DNA of 64,000 bases from UBA2705 sp963977125 (GTDB lineage Bacteria > Pseudomonadota > Alphaproteobacteria > Micavibrionales > Micavibrionaceae). The first letter of the stretch is position 1; each line of letters begins with the position of its first letter. The stretch spans positions 1 through 64,000 of the forward strand of contig CAXBNJ010000005.1 of the NCBI GenBank assembly GCA_963977125.1, in the 5' to 3' direction. The notes below the pieces were generated by a model. That model worked only from the letters and a program-made list of their open reading frames with translations. It did no database searches and had not been told where the DNA came from. Below, in pieces: positions 35,830 through 42,961 of the stretch. Made by a program: the position numbers and the translations under genes.

Positions 35830-36087
35830 TTACTGCGGTGATAAGCTTTTAAGATAGCTACGCTGGTTCTTCGTTGGGCTGCCGCTTATTTTAACACAAT
35901 AGGTAATGCCTTCTTCGCTGGCGAGGCCATCAGGCTTAAAGCTTGAAAACTGTGCACCGCTGCTTTCGCTATCTTCTGCGCCAATACGTGCAAATTCTTG
36001 GCTCAGCTTACTTTTATAAGCTTTCAAAGCCGCCTCTTGCGTTTGGCCTTCTTCACGACAAGGCCCTTTAACTTTTGCGTAATTCAT
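35830..36087 (-). CDS. small hypothetical protein
   Basis: An 85-aa protein, no family recognised. It begins MNYAKVKGPC, contains a helix (AALKAYKSKLSQEFARIGAED) split by a Ser/Gly turn, and ends YCVKISGSPTKNQRSYLKSL. Two cysteines, no membrane helix. A strong ribosome site (AAGGGAG) precedes the ATG, which supports that it is real. Single-gene unit between two terminators. Confidence 0.7.
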   Translation of the reverse strand: MNYAKVKGPCREEGQTQEAALKAYKSKLSQEFARIGAEDSESSGAQFSSFKPDGLASEEGITYCVKISGSPTKNQRSYLKSLSPQ

Positions 36088-36181
36088 ACTCTTTCTCCCT
36101 TATTTTTGTATTATAAGTATAACACCCCGCTCCTTATGTAAAGAAAATTACAAATTTAGTCATTATAGAGTTGCTCATAAT

Positions 36182-36230
36182 AAAAAAGGGCTTAGCCCTC
36201 AGCTGCATCGCTGAAAGACCAAACCCTTTT
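36182..36230 (-). terminator. terminator of pepA
   Basis: On the minus strand AAAAGGG (36230-36224) can pair with CCCTTTT (36190-36184), and a compact AGGGC-TAA-GCCCT hairpin precedes a run of T. It lies 20 bases after the pepA stop. Confidence 0.65.
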
Positions 36231-36250
36231 AAAATCACTCTATACTTATA

Positions 36251-37792
36251 TTATATTTTAGGCTGTGCTTTAGCCTGCACTGAAGGAGTAGGCGCTTCAT
36301 GATTGTCCTTCACATATTGATCAATAAAGCGTACGCCGAAGCCTTTCGTCAAACCGTCAATTTCAGTTTTAGCGGCGCCCGCAATATCAACATGTGCCCA
36401 GCTGCGCTCTGTGCCTTTTTCATTACGATCAATAACCGCATGTAAAAACTCTGCTGCGAGGCTCGCCCCTGGGCCGCCAACTTGGTTGAGCAAGTCAGTA
36501 TATTTACCCTTAACCGCACGGGCGAAATCAGCATGTAGCGGCATACGCCAGTTCAACTCACCCGATGCCGCGCCTGCTTTATCAAGTTTTTCCGCTAAGC
36601 GATTATCATTACAGAATACACCCGCAAATCGGCTGCCCAATGCACTAACGATCGCGCCTGTCAACGTCGCAAAATCAAGAACCGCACAAGGATCATATTC
36701 ATTTTGAATATGAGTCAGCGCATCCATAAGGACAAGACGACCTTCCGCATCCGTATTGATGATTTCAACCGTTTTACCAGACATTGAAGTCACAATATCG
36801 CCCGGTTTAATCGCCTTGCCATCTGGCATGTTTTCAGCCAAAGCAACAATAGCCACAACATTGGCGTTCGCCTTACGTCCTGCCAAGGCACGCATAGAGC
36901 CGACAACCGCGGCTGATCCACACATATCCATTTTCATTGCGCCCATATTTGCGCTTGGCTTAAGTGAGATACCACCCGTATCAAAAGTTATACCTTTGCC
37001 GACAAGCGCTAGCGGCTTATCTGAGCTACCATTTGTACCGTTATATTCCATCACAACCATGCAAGGCGGCTTATCGCTGCCTTGACCGACAGCCAAAGCC
37101 GCGCCCATACCAAGCTTAGTCATTTCAGCCTGATCGATAACTTTCACCGTAACGCCAAGCGGAGATAATTCATCATCAATAATTTTCGCCATGCTTTCAG
37201 GGTAAAGCACATTGCTTGGCTCGTTACCCAGATTAGCGGCTAAAAATACGCCTTGTGTAATTTCATTAAGCGGCTTGAATATTTTCTTCGCTTCAGTTGC
37301 GCTCTTGCCTTGAACAGTAAGGCTAGAGAGTTTAACGCCCGCTTTATCTGTTTTGTATTTATCAAACGCATAGGATTTAGACAGCATCGCATCAGCAATC
37401 TGCGCTGAAAATTTTGCGCCGCTTATCTTGGCTGTGCTTTTCGCATCAGCTTGTACATCAAACTCCATATTCGCAGTATCAAAGCCGGTATTTTTAATAG
37501 CGGTCAATAAAAATGGCGCCATATTGCGCGCGGCATCGACATCTAGCGTGTTTTCTCTACCAGAGCCAAGCACAATTAATTTTTTATAAGCACTGCCCGC
37601 AGGAAGCGCGAGGGTGAGTGTCTGGCCGCGTTTGCCATTAAATTTTGGATCGCTATCTATGCTATAACGCACAAAATCGCCCAGTGTTTTATTAAGGGCT
37701 TCGGCGTTTTCGCCCAAAGCACCACCATCAAAACTGTTAATCACTAAAACGTCGCCGTTTTTCGCTGCTGTTTTTGAGAAATTAATCTTCAT
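36251..37792 (-). CDS. pepA: leucyl aminopeptidase (M17)
   Basis: Cytosolic M17 aminopeptidase of 513 aa, a normal length, that removes N-terminal residues from peptides using two metal ions. Diagnostic segments: LVGKGITFDTGGISLKPS with the Lys and Asp ligands, MKMDMCGSAAV, and NTDAEGRLVLMDAL, which carries the family signature with Asp/Glu ligands and the catalytic Arg. The N-terminal 170 residues are the variable non-catalytic domain. It probably forms hexamers. Divergent from the YeiH-type transporter with a 220-base gap; its terminator follows. In gamma-proteobacteria PepA also binds DNA; whether that applies here is unknown. Confidence 0.94.
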   Translation of the reverse strand: MKINFSKTAAKNGDVLVINSFDGGALGENAEALNKTLGDFVRYSIDSDPKFNGKRGQTLTLALPAGSAYKKLIVLGSGRENTLDVDAARNMAPFLLTAIKNTGFDTANMEFDVQADAKSTAKISGAKFSAQIADAMLSKSYAFDKYKTDKAGVKLSSLTVQGKSATEAKKIFKPLNEITQGVFLAANLGNEPSNVLYPESMAKIIDDELSPLGVTVKVIDQAEMTKLGMGAALAVGQGSDKPPCMVVMEYNGTNGSSDKPLALVGKGITFDTGGISLKPSANMGAMKMDMCGSAAVVGSMRALAGRKANANVVAIVALAENMPDGKAIKPGDIVTSMSGKTVEIINTDAEGRLVLMDALTHIQNEYDPCAVLDFATLTGAIVSALGSRFAGVFCNDNRLAEKLDKAGAASGELNWRMPLHADFARAVKGKYTDLLNQVGGPGASLAAEFLHAVIDRNEKGTERSWAHVDIAGAAKTEIDGLTKGFGVRFIDQYVKDNHEAPTPSVQAKAQPKI

Positions 37793-38014
37793 TACATCGT
37801 CCCTGTGTTTATTTATCTGTTCAATATTTTTTTATTTGATTGCTTTGGTTTTAGACCTGTCTTTACGTAAGGTCAAGGTTGTTGTCTATTCTCCCCATAA
37901 TCTGAACGGGAAAACACAACAGATAATTAAACGTTTTCGATCGCTGCCGCATTGGTTTATACTACGCGTTTTAATGCGTGAAACATACGCGCGACATACA
38001 CAGAGTACGCATCA

Positions 38015-39022
38015 ATGTCCTTACTAGCCGTATCCCCCAAAAACACGCTTAAAGCCTATAGTGGCGGCCTTGCCTTATCGGCGTTAATCGCTGCATTGTC
38101 TAAATTGCTCTCCATACAATTTGGGCTGCCTGTGATGCTGGTATGTTTGATTTCTGGACTTGTATTAGGGCGGTTTTTCACCCAAGGCTTTTGGCAATCG
38201 GGTATTAACTTCACATCAAAAACGGTCTTGCGCCTTGGCGTGATCCTGATTGGCGCGCGCTTTGTTTTTTCTGACCTTAATGCTTTGGGCATACAAACCA
38301 TCGCCTTGATTATCGCCGCGACCATTGGCGTGATTATTCTGAGCATTCTTGCCAGCAAGAAATTAAAACTTGATAAGTCCCTTGGCCTGATAATGGGCGG
38401 CGCTACGGCTATATGTGGGGCATCCGCTGCCATGGCGATAGCGGCGCTGCTGCCCCATGATAAGCATACGGAGAAAAACACCGCCGCTGCCGTGTTAAGC
38501 GTCACGGCGATCGGCACATTAGCGATGATCACCTATCCTTTTATCATCAGCGCCTTACATTTAACCGATCAACAAGCCGCTATTTTAATTGGCGGGACGA
38601 TCCATGATGTCGCGCAGGTTGTCGGCGCGGGTTATAGCTTATCGCATGAAATTGGTGATCAAGCCGTACTCATCAAACTGATCCGCGTATTTATGCTTGT
38701 GCCCGTCTTATTGGGGCTCGCCGTTTATATACATTACAGCCACTCACGCAGCGCCTCTCAATCAGACCCTAAACCTCAATTTAAATTCCCTTTATTCTTA
38801 ATTGGCTTTGTTGCTTTATTGGCAATAAACGGCCTTGGTTACATTCCGCCAGCCACCACAGATGCACTTAAACAAATTAGTCATTTTATGTTGATAATGG
38901 CGATTACAGCCGTGGGGTTAAAAACGCCGATTAAAGCCATACGTTCTTTGGGTTGGAAACCGCTTTGCCTTGTTGGGTTAAATAGCTTTGCGCTGATTGT
39001 AATTTATGCGCTGTATATTTAA
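38015..39022 (+). CDS. YeiH/UPF0324 family putative sulfate exporter
   Basis: A 335-aa membrane protein of the YeiH (UPF0324) family, with about 9-10 hydrophobic helices. Typical sequences are KTVLRLGVILIGARF, IMGGATAICGASAAMAIAALL and the later IGGTIHDVAQVVGAGYSL with conserved His-Asp. The family is annotated as a putative sulfate exporter, a function shown only for some members. Start chosen at the ATG 30 residues before the first strong helix. Its presence here, 6 kb from the sulfotransferase/CysQ pair, fits a sulfur-handling theme but physical linkage is loose. Divergent from pepA. Confidence 0.88.
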   Translation: MSLLAVSPKNTLKAYSGGLALSALIAALSKLLSIQFGLPVMLVCLISGLVLGRFFTQGFWQSGINFTSKTVLRLGVILIGARFVFSDLNALGIQTIALIIAATIGVIILSILASKKLKLDKSLGLIMGGATAICGASAAMAIAALLPHDKHTEKNTAAAVLSVTAIGTLAMITYPFIISALHLTDQQAAILIGGTIHDVAQVVGAGYSLSHEIGDQAVLIKLIRVFMLVPVLLGLAVYIHYSHSRSASQSDPKPQFKFPLFLIGFVALLAINGLGYIPPATTDALKQISHFMLIMAITAVGLKTPIKAIRSLGWKPLCLVGLNSFALIVIYALYI

Positions 39023-39080
39023 GCGATAAGAACGCCATATAATTTACTAAATATTAGCTTTACCCTTGTAAAGTTTTTAG

Positions 39081-39425
39081 ATGCAGTTTTTTTTACTCTA
39101 TTCAATGCAAGACTATTTAATCATCGCCTATACATTTATGGGTGCGGTGGCTGCATTTGGCTATGGCCCGCAAATTTGGACGCTGATTAAATCAACAGGC
39201 CATTCCATGAGTACACCAATTTCAACATGGACGTTATGGTCGGCGCAAGCGCTTGTCTCCTTTGCTTATGCCGCCATCGTATTACAAGACTTCGTCGCAT
39301 CCTTAGTTTTTGGCGCGGATATGATCGCCGCCATGGCGATCTGCGCATTGACTATATATAACCGCCATTACCGTTTTGGCCCGCCGCCAGGATCAAAAGC
39401 CTATGTCTTACAAGCCGCTGAATAA
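39081..39425 (+). CDS. SemiSWEET-like PQ-loop protein (copy 1)
   Basis: A 114-aa membrane protein with three helices and a PQ-loop. The motif YGPQIWTLIKS (helix 1) and SMSTPISTWTLWSAQA (helix 2) match the PQ-loop/SemiSWEET pattern, in which two copies of a three-helix unit dimerise into a small sugar or metabolite transporter. Helix 3 ends in IYNRHYRF. It is followed 75 bases later by a close paralogue, and both end LQAAE. The substrate cannot be told from sequence. Confidence 0.78.
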   Translation: MQFFLLYSMQDYLIIAYTFMGAVAAFGYGPQIWTLIKSTGHSMSTPISTWTLWSAQALVSFAYAAIVLQDFVASLVFGADMIAAMAICALTIYNRHYRFGPPPGSKAYVLQAAE

Positions 39426-39500
39426 TGGCTTAGCCCTATCTTTTTTAGACAATTTAAAGCGCTTTACTAAATTTTAAGATTCACCTTGTATGGTGGTCAT

Positions 39501-39857
39501 ATGAAGTTCCTTTTACTCTACTCATTGCAAGACTATCTCATCATCGCTTATGGCTTTATGGCCGCTATCGCCGCCTTTGGCTATGGCCCGCAAATCTGGA
39601 CGTTAATTAAATCAACGGGACGCTCTATGAGTACGCCTATTTCCACATGGGTATTGTGGTCAGCAGAGGCGGTTATTTCTTTTTCTTATGCCGCTATAGT
39701 ATTGCAAGATTTGATCACCTCTTTAGTCTTTGGTTTTGATGCACTTGCCGCTTTAACGATATGCGGCTTAACCGTCTATAATCGCCATTACCGTTTCGCC
39801 CCGAAGCTCACCCCTGAACAAGTTTCAAAAACATATGGCTTACAAGCCGCCGAATAA
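39501..39857 (+). CDS. SemiSWEET-like PQ-loop protein (copy 2)
   Basis: A 118-aa paralogue of the gene just upstream; the first 95 residues align almost without gaps (LQDYLIIAYGFMAAIAAFGYGPQIW, then STPISTWVLWSAEA). I start it at the ATG at 39501, because that aligns with copy 1 (MKFLLLYS versus MQFFLLYS); an open frame 5 codons longer has no counterpart there. It has a short insertion before the shared end LQAAE. Tandem duplication; the two subunits may form a heterodimer. Same direction and likely same transcript. Confidence 0.78.
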   Translation: MKFLLLYSLQDYLIIAYGFMAAIAAFGYGPQIWTLIKSTGRSMSTPISTWVLWSAEAVISFSYAAIVLQDLITSLVFGFDALAALTICGLTVYNRHYRFAPKLTPEQVSKTYGLQAAE

Positions 39858-39869
39858 AACATAAAAAAA

Positions 39870-39895
39870 CACTCCAAATAAATCTATCTGGAGTG
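39870..39895 (+). terminator. hairpin terminator after PQ-loop pair
   Basis: CACTCCA and TGGAGTG pair around a 12-base loop; flanking AAA and GTTT extend it weakly. The T-tract is short. Confidence 0.5.
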
Positions 39896-39957
39896 CGTTT
39901 ACGCGCGTTTAGCGCTTTATTCTTTTATTCCTTAATACTGAAATATCAATATTCAGC

Positions 39958-40131
39958 TCATTGCGGCGTATAGCATGAACCGACCATTATAAAGGCAAGA
40001 TCCTCTGTGACTTCTTTGGGCAGCGCATCAACGGCTTCGTCAAATTCCGCGCCTGTTTTACTAAAGGCATCATCTAATAATTTATCCACTAAGGCTTCAT
40101 TATCAGATTGTTTATCTTCACTGCTCGCCAT
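39958..40131 (-). CDS. small acidic hypothetical protein
   Basis: A 57-aa frame: MASSEDKQSDNEALVDKL, then FDEAVDALPKEVTEDL and ending MVGSCYTPQ. GGGGAAAG lies upstream of the ATG and codon use looks like that of its neighbours, so I consider it a real small gene. Acidic, with no membrane helix and one cysteine near the end. No family recognised. Confidence 0.55.
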   Translation of the reverse strand: MASSEDKQSDNEALVDKLLDDAFSKTGAEFDEAVDALPKEVTEDLAFIMVGSCYTPQ

Positions 40132-40225
40132 TATTCTTTCCCCATTTCATTATGTACCTTCACTCTAATCTATAGTGATAACGTTAAATTCCTCTTAAAC
40201 GTAGGTGAGTTATAGCAAATAAAGT

Positions 40226-40576
40226 TTAAAACTCCATACCAAATTTCTTTAAGCCCCACACGGTTAAGAAATACAGCGCGATTGTCATTAAACACACCGC
40301 CCCCAGCGCCACGAAAAAATGCACGCCATGGCGCAGTAAAATCGGCAGCACTAAGAACATCGGCAGTGAGGGCAGCACCAACCAAAAAGTCGCTTCTGAA
40401 TGATCAGCAATGCGGGCGCTATCTTTGGTTTCAACCCACAGCCAAATCATCGCCATAACGGAAACAATCGGCAAGGAAGCCACTAATGCGCCAAAGGCGG
40501 CGCTGCGTTTGGCGGTCTCGGATACAGCCGCGACCAGAACGCCGCTAAGCGCCGCTTTAATAATACTAAACCACAT
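40226..40576 (-). CDS. DUF3147 family membrane protein
   Basis: A 116-aa inner-membrane protein with four hydrophobic helices. The start at 40576 has AAGGA 7 bases upstream and gives MWFSIIKAALSGVLVAAVSE, which matches the start of the family; the frame can be read 10 codons longer without a ribosome site. Conserved features: SETAKRSAAFGALVASLPIVS after helix 1 and WLWVETKD after helix 2. Family function unknown. Divergent from the SnoaL-like gene. Confidence 0.78.
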   Translation of the reverse strand: MWFSIIKAALSGVLVAAVSETAKRSAAFGALVASLPIVSVMAMIWLWVETKDSARIADHSEATFWLVLPSLPMFLVLPILLRHGVHFFVALGAVCLMTIALYFLTVWGLKKFGMEF

Positions 40577-40661
40577 AGAAAATTCCTTATATCTTGCCCC
40601 TACCAAACCCCTAAAATCATGCTATACTATATAGGCGTAAACGAAAAGACAAAGGCAAGCT

Positions 40662-41012
40662 ATGAAAGATTTAGACACATTAGTGGATGGCTTTATTAAG
40701 CTGAATATGGAGGGCAAAATAATGCAGCTCTGTGAGCAATATTATGCTGATGATATTATCATGACGAGCGACGGTAAAGATTTTGCGACATCACGCGAAG
40801 AAGCCTCTGCCAAACAAAAAATCTATGTCGACACCATTGCCGCTTTTGTTATTACGCTGCTTTCAAAAGACATAGAGGGCGATAAAGCCGAGATCACGTT
40901 CCATTACGATATCACCACCATAGAAAACAAAAACTATGTTTTCACAGGTAAACACGTACAGCAATGGGCTGACGGTAAGATGATTAGGGAAGATTATGAG
41001 ATGGTGGTGTAA
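40662..41012 (+). CDS. SnoaL/NTF2-like domain protein
   Basis: A 116-aa cone-fold protein. The N-terminal helix (DTLVDGFIKLNMEGKI) followed by QLCEQYYADDIIMTSDG is the usual start of SnoaL-like polyketide-cyclase or isomerase folds, and the C-terminal strands KAEITFHYDIT, KNYVFTGKHVQQW and MIREDYEMVV complete the barrel. No catalytic Asp-His pair is obvious, so a ligand-binding role is possible. Single gene with AAAGGCAAG ribosome site. Confidence 0.75.
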   Translation: MKDLDTLVDGFIKLNMEGKIMQLCEQYYADDIIMTSDGKDFATSREEASAKQKIYVDTIAAFVITLLSKDIEGDKAEITFHYDITTIENKNYVFTGKHVQQWADGKMIREDYEMVV

Positions 41013-41079
41013 AGGCTCTTAGCCTTAACACAATATAACTGCCCGATAAGGTCCCCGAAGACATAAAGTATATTTCCCC

Positions 41080-41502
41080 ATGCGTAGTAAAAAAGAACGT
41101 CTCTACCAAGCCCTGAGCTTTGAAATAATCGCCCTATTTTTCGCCATACCTATGGGCGTTTTTTTCTTTAAAATGTCCATCAGTGACATTGGCATCTTAA
41201 CCGTGATTGGCGCGACACTCGCCACTATATGGGTCTATATATATAATAGGGCCTTTGACACAGTGCTTAAAAAAATCACAGGACAAATACAGAAAACCAT
41301 TAAACTCAGAGTGCTTCACGCCATCTTATTTGAAGCGGGCTTATTAATTGTGTTACTACCAATTATCGCATGGTACCTAAAAATATCGCTGATGGAGGCC
41401 CTCATCATGGATTTAGCCTTTATAGCGTTTTACCTAGTCTACGCATTTGTATTTAACTGGGTTTATGATGTTTTGTTTCCGGTTAAGGAGGCGCGTGCTT
41501 AG
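41080..41502 (+). CDS. PACE family efflux transporter (AceI-like)
   Basis: A 140-aa membrane protein with four helices arranged as two repeats of the PACE family (AceI, chlorhexidine and biocide efflux). The repeat signature appears twice: RLYQALSFEIIALFFAIPMG / IYNRAFDTV and RVLHAILFEAGLLIVLLPII / VFNWVYDVLFP, including the conserved membrane Glu (FE) in each half. It would act in the inner membrane driven by proton exchange. Single gene, no nearby regulator of the AceR type. Confidence 0.85.
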   Translation: MRSKKERLYQALSFEIIALFFAIPMGVFFFKMSISDIGILTVIGATLATIWVYIYNRAFDTVLKKITGQIQKTIKLRVLHAILFEAGLLIVLLPIIAWYLKISLMEALIMDLAFIAFYLVYAFVFNWVYDVLFPVKEARA

Positions 41503-41627
41503 TTGGGGGCTTCAATGAATTAATGTAGGAAGAAATAAGAAGCGAGCCGCCTTTTTCCAAGGCGACCCGCATATTTTAAATTTTCTTAGATTAATTAACC
41601 TAAATATGTTATATTATTTAAGTTAAA

Positions 41628-41777
41628 TCAGTCGTAAGAGCCGTTTTTCACTTCTGAAACACGGCCTTGATTGACACCAACTATAGCAGCTATTTGTTGC
41701 TGATATAAACAATCTTCCTTTAGCATAGACTTAATTGCATTTACTACGTCTGGTGTCATTGGAGTGCTTTTTTTCAT
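41628..41777 (-). CDS. small helix-turn-helix protein
   Basis: A 49-aa frame with an AAGGA ribosome site: MKKSTPMTPDVVNAIKSML, then YQQQIAAIVGVNQGRVSEV and ending KNGSYD. Residues about 23-45 form a classical HTH (QIAAIVGVNQGRVSEVKNG), as in short DNA-binding regulators of mobile elements. Faces away from the candidate RNA at 41825-41944. Confidence 0.6.
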   Translation of the reverse strand: MKKSTPMTPDVVNAIKSMLKEDCLYQQQIAAIVGVNQGRVSEVKNGSYD

Positions 41778-41824
41778 TTAAGCATCCTTTCTTAATAAGG
41801 ATCTCTTGACACTGGGACCCATAT

Positions 41825-41944
41825 ACCCCTAATAATGGGGTGATTGCTCTGGGACTTAACTTCCAGCCTCCTGTTGGACGAACCATGTGTCCGCAGGAGA
41901 TTATAGCCCGATGCAGCTCTAACTGTGTCGGGTTAATTTTTTTA
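41825..41944 (+). ncRNA. candidate structured RNA with four hairpins and U-tract
   Basis: Four adjacent inverted repeats are visible: ACCCC/GGGGT (41825-41841), CTGGGA/TTCCAG (41849-41866), CTCCTG-GGAC/GTCC-CAGGAG (41868-41899) and CCCGA/TCGGG (41907-41932), the last followed by TTAA and eight T (41937-41944), a Rho-independent end. TTGACA at 41806-41811 with AATAAT 19 bases on (41831-41836) is a possible but poorly spaced promoter; if used, the first hairpin would lie in the promoter and the RNA would be about 100 nt with three hairpins. I do not recognise it as tmRNA, 4.5S, 6S or RNase P. No protein frame explains the symmetry. Confidence 0.5.
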
Positions 41945-42121
41945 AACAAAGTTATTATAATAAAGCTCATGGTAAACAGAGCTTTCGATTCCGTAGCACT
42001 TGCAACCAATCGCCCCTGCCACATTATCTCTCCTTGCTTATAACTATCTATAGAATAAGGAATAGGATAAAACCCTCCTTATCTCCCTACTGATTCAACC
42101 TCACGAGTAGGTATAGTTTTT

Positions 42122-42520
42122 TTATTGGTCTTGGTCATTTTCTAACTTTTTTAAACTCCATTTTCCATCAAAGTAATCCAACCGCCCCCTATCTCTTAAC
42201 CTAGATAACTGCGGTGACATGCTGGTTCTTTCTATATCCTTATTATATTTTTTATGTATCTCTTCTAAAATTAAGTTAGATGGCAGTCCATCATCAATTC
42301 CATATTCCTGCAAAATCTCAAGCACCATATCCATTATTGTAATATCTTCTTTTTCCTCTCCAATACTTTCAAGAGTAATACCCAAATGTTTCTCTATAAC
42401 GCAAATAGCTGTCTCTATTTCTTTATATTCTTGCTCACGGCGTTCTAATGTTCGCTTTAGAGAAGTAATCTTTTTTCCTAAGCGCTCTTTTTCAGCAAAA
42501 ATTTTTTCTAAGTCTGGCAT
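42122..42520 (-). CDS. coiled-coil/winged-helix DNA-binding-like protein
   Basis: A 132-aa protein. Residues 2-48 form a charged coiled coil (KRTLERREQEYKEIETAI), and the rest looks like a winged helix: MDMVLEILQEYG, LPSNLILEEIHKKYN, SMSPQLSRLRDRGRLDYFDGKW. I start it at the ATG at 42520, which has GAGAG 8 bases upstream; the ATG at 42535 has no ribosome site but lies next to a perfect palindrome. Such coiled-coil plus winged-helix proteins are common in mobile and defence regions. AT-rich relative to neighbours; possibly acquired. Confidence 0.65.
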   Translation of the reverse strand: MPDLEKIFAEKERLGKKITSLKRTLERREQEYKEIETAICVIEKHLGITLESIGEEKEDITIMDMVLEILQEYGIDDGLPSNLILEEIHKKYNKDIERTSMSPQLSRLRDRGRLDYFDGKWSLKKLENDQDQ

Positions 42521-42536
42521 GCGTAAAACTCTCATA

Positions 42537-42551
42537 TTAACAACTTGTTAA
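42537..42551. promoter_or_regulatory. palindromic operator candidate
   Basis: TTAACAACTTGTTAA is a perfect 7-bp inverted repeat around a central C. It lies just upstream of the winged-helix gene, in the initiation region of a weak promoter (minus-strand TTGACT followed after 17 bases by CATTGT), where autorepression would act. Confidence 0.55.
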
Positions 42552-42961
42552 CGGTTACAATGACACAAACTCCACTCAAAGTCAACCTGTATTAGGCGGC
42601 GGACTCCAAACTACATAAGCCATTGTTATTGCTGGAATTATTGGCAGAGTCGTAACCTTACGTATACATTGATTTCTGGGAGTTACCATGTTGATTGCGT
42701 AGAGTTTTTACGACACTTAATCACACGGAGAATCACTTCAAGTCAGTACCCGCAAGTACCTTGCTCGCAACACCGGACACAACTCAATTCATGGCACGGA
42801 CTTCATTAATGAGCTACGGTTTCAACCTCTCAAGGCTCCACCTCACCGCGAAAGCTCGCGGCCATACGTACCCTCTAACAGCATGCTACATAAATGCAAA
42901 ATAAGGGAGATTCTGATGTGAGGAACGTAAACTTCATAATAATTCTTCACTACAAAGACAA
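42552..42961. other. gene-free stretch with unusual composition and hairpins
   Basis: More GC-rich and C-rich on the + strand than its flanks. Contains hairpins CCGCGA-AAGC-TCGCGG (42846-42861) and GCAAG-TAC-CTTGC (42752-42764). A 69-codon frame (42695-42904, TTG start, no ribosome site) ends in KARGHTYPLTACY; it may be a gene remnant. I cannot assign it. Confidence 0.4.

Noticed and set aside
41731..42024. 97-codon frame on the minus strand over the hairpin region
   Set aside because: It overlaps the small HTH gene in another frame, has no ribosome site and no recognisable domain; the region shows RNA-type symmetry instead.
42695..42904. 69-codon frame starting at TTG
   Set aside because: No ribosome site, no clear homology; kept only as a note within the unassigned stretch.
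41600..42960. Complete prophage or insertion sequence
   Set aside because: No integrase, transposase, terminal repeats or structural genes are visible; only small regulators and non-coding structure.
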